Assembly (NCBI GenBank): GCA_017304135.1
Contig: JAFLBB010000039.1
Location: 1 to 40,911, forward strand
Length of the DNA: 40,911 bases
From: Acidobacteriota bacterium
Lineage (GTDB): Bacteria > Acidobacteriota > Terriglobia > Bryobacterales > Bryobacteraceae
Direction of reading: 5' to 3'
Shown here: positions 39,391 to 40,911 of the stretch, one piece after another
How positions within the stretch are numbered: the stretch's first letter is position 1
How the letters are laid out: each line of letters starts with the position of its first letter
Translations under genes and position numbers: made by a program
Notes under the pieces: model-generated
What the model was told of the DNA's origin: nothing
Seen by the model: the letters and a program-made list of their open reading frames with translations, nothing else
Databases searched by the model: none

Positions 39391-40911
39391 ATGAAGCTCA
39401 CCCACCGAAACTTCATCGGCAGCGCCTGCCTTCTCGTCCTGTGCAGTCTTCCTGGATGCCAGATGGCGTCCAGCGGCCGGTCACAGCGGTTCGTGCGGGC
39501 TTTTGTTCCGCCGGCCCCGCGGCCCGTGCCGCCAGCCGACACCGAGATGCCGGAGCCGCCGAAGGTGGAATCCGGATTTTACCTCCACGACTCCCCCGCC
39601 CTGCTCACAACGGCGGCCATTACGCCGCAGAACCGCTTTGAAGCGCAACACCGTCTGGCCAAGAGCGACGAGCACATGCGGCGCGGCGCCGAGCTGCTGG
39701 CCAAGGGCAAAACGGCCGAGGCGCGGCTGCAGTTTGACGCGGCGGTGGACTGGCTGGTGTCGGCGCCAATGGCCCTGGACGGGCGCGACCGGCTGGTGAT
39801 GCGGCACAAGGAGATCGTCGAGGAGATCTACCGGCTGGAGGTGGAGTCGGCGCAGGCGGCCGGGCAGGAGCAGGAGCCGGTGTTTGACGAAGCTCCCTTT
39901 GAGGACGTGGCCGACCTGACGTTTCCCATCGACCCGCGGCTGAAGCTGAAGGTGCGCGAGCAGGTGCAGGCCTCGCTGTCGCAGTTGCCGCTGGAGACCA
40001 GCGATGCCGTACTGGGGTTTCTCAATTACTTCTCCACGCCCAAGGGCAAACGGGCGGTGATGGCGGGCTTCAAGCGCTCCGGGCGGTATGCGCCGATGAT
40101 CCGGCGGATTCTGGATGAAGAGGGCCTGCCGCAGGAACTGATTCACATGGCGCAGGCCGAGTCGGGCTTTCTGCCGCGCGCCGTTTCGCGGATGCGGGCC
40201 GCCGGGATGTGGCAGTTCGTGCGCGACCGGGGCAATGAATATGGTCTGAAGCAGACCTCGGCGACCGACGACCGGCTGGATCCGGAGCGGGCCACGCGGG
40301 CGGCGGCGCGGCACCTGCGCGACCTGTATGCGCAGTTCGGCGACTGGTATCTGGCCATCGCGGCCTACAACTGCGGACCGGGCAACGTGGAGCGCGGCAT
40401 CCAGCGCACCGGCTATGCGGACTTTTGGGAGCTCTACAAGCGCAACGTGCTGCCGCGCGAGACGGCCAACTACCTGCCGATCATCCTGGCGATGACGATC
40501 ATGGCGAAGAATCCGGCCGACTATGGGCTGGACGGGATCGTGCCCGATGAGCCGGTTCAGTATGACACGGTGACGCTGGATGCGCCGACCCACCTGGCGC
40601 TGCTGGCCGACATTACCGAGCAGCCGCTGCTGGCCATTCGCGACTTGAATCCGGCGGTGCTGAAGCTGGTGGCCCCGGCCAACTATAGCGTGCGCGTTCC
40701 GCGCGGGACGGCGGGGGCGGTGGTGGCGGCGCTGGCCTCGGTGCCGGAGACCAAGCGGGCGCACTGGCGTGTGCATCGCGTCGGTTCCACCGAGACGGTG
40801 GCGGCGATTGCGAAGCAGTACCGCACGACGGAGAAGCAGATCCACCTGGCCAACGGCGGGGCGCTGCATGTGCCCGAGGCGGGCGACCTGGTGGTGGTGC
40901 CGGTGTCGTAT
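39391..40911 (+). CDS. MltD-like membrane-bound lytic transglycosylase, 3' end outside the window
   Basis: An open frame from ATG 39391 to the last base (507 codons, no stop). The lipoprotein signal ends SLPGC. Residues about 85-130 form a helical region with tandem Ala/Leu motifs. The SLT domain spans about 225-370: ILDEEGLPQELIHMAQAESGF (catalytic Glu in QAESGF), AAGMWQFVRDRGNEYGL, DPERATRAAARHLRDLYAQFGDWYLAIAAYNCGPGNV. Two LysM-like segments follow: VQYDTVTLDAPTHLALLADIT and the one starting HWRVHRVGSTETVAAIAKQY at the window edge. It cuts glycan strands of peptidoglycan, leaving 1,6-anhydro ends. It is third in a wall-enzyme cluster, 93 bases after the CJM1_0395-type gene. Confidence 0.92.
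   Translation, partial: MKLTHRNFIGSACLLVLCSLPGCQMASSGRSQRFVRAFVPPAPRPVPPADTEMPEPPKVESGFYLHDSPALLTTAAITPQNRFEAQHRLAKSDEHMRRGAELLAKGKTAEARLQFDAAVDWLVSAPMALDGRDRLVMRHKEIVEEIYRLEVESAQAAGQEQEPVFDEAPFEDVADLTFPIDPRLKLKVREQVQASLSQLPLETSDAVLGFLNYFSTPKGKRAVMAGFKRSGRYAPMIRRILDEEGLPQELIHMAQAESGFLPRAVSRMRAAGMWQFVRDRGNEYGLKQTSATDDRLDPERATRAAARHLRDLYAQFGDWYLAIAAYNCGPGNVERGIQRTGYADFWELYKRNVLPRETANYLPIILAMTIMAKNPADYGLDGIVPDEPVQYDTVTLDAPTHLALLADITEQPLLAIRDLNPAVLKLVAPANYSVRVPRGTAGAVVAALASVPETKRAHWRVHRVGSTETVAAIAKQYRTTEKQIHLANGGALHVPEAGDLVVVPVSY

Overview
The window looks like a piece of chromosome from a high-GC Gram-negative bacterium, most plausibly an acidobacterium of the Bryobacter/Solibacter type. This is inferred from the gene mix: an Oar-like TonB receptor with a carboxypeptidase-regulatory-like N-terminus, an SBBP-repeat propeller protein, a DUF1549/DUF1553 plus DUF1501 pair, a PQQ-like propeller, a very large share of exported proteins, and menaquinone-linked genes. 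I saw no tRNA, rRNA, CRISPR array, transposase or prophage gene.

Layout. 1-3931 (+): a possible gene fragment, a lipoprotein and a 793-residue exported multidomain protein. 3939-8611 (-): a PQQ-type propeller with an inserted EF-hand and a large Oar-like TonB receptor. 8706-14307 (+): an SBBP/TIG propeller protein, an orphan Hcp-like protein, a Cys-rich SnoaL-like protein and an exported enolase-superfamily enzyme. 14302-21050: a tandem duplication of a two-gene cassette (secreted metzincin-like protease plus Ig-like partner), with a truncated copy of the neighbouring Fe-S gene at the junction. 20816-22675 (-): a DUF224-type membrane Fe-S oxidoreductase, candidate ETF:menaquinone oxidoreductase. 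22800-26416 (+): the DUF1549/1553 and DUF1501 pair. 26429-27636 (-): an unknown exported protein behind a BrnT/BrnA toxin-antitoxin pair. 27738-29450 (+): an exported PPC/DUF296 protein and a TolB-like propeller. 29602-34089 (-): a tight run encoding a PqqD-like/MEMO fusion, a SAM methyltransferase, an FkbM methyltransferase, a CusF-SCO1 fusion lipoprotein and MenG. 34180-37342: copper-type genes (OprC-like TonB receptor, Cys-rich membrane protein, divergent TlpA-like thioredoxin). 37471-40911 (+): cell-wall genes (NlpC/P60 with a histone-H1-like linker, CJM1_0395/SprA-type putative metalloprotease, MltD-like transglycosylase running off the end).

Most interesting. The duplicated protease/partner cassette is the best candidate for an undescribed system. 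Its flanks (protease N-terminus, Fe-S remnant) are about nine-tenths identical by eye between copies. The protease catalytic domain and most of the partner protein have diverged strongly, although both proteases remain 677 residues with the same HEXXH...H and LMDW landmarks. This constant-shell, variable-core pattern resembles matched effector/inhibitor cassettes; the role is inference. A second theme is copper: an OprC-like receptor with CxxxM, a Cys-rich protein, a TlpA-like thioredoxin, and a CusF-SCO1 fusion in one run with MEMO and menaquinone methylation.
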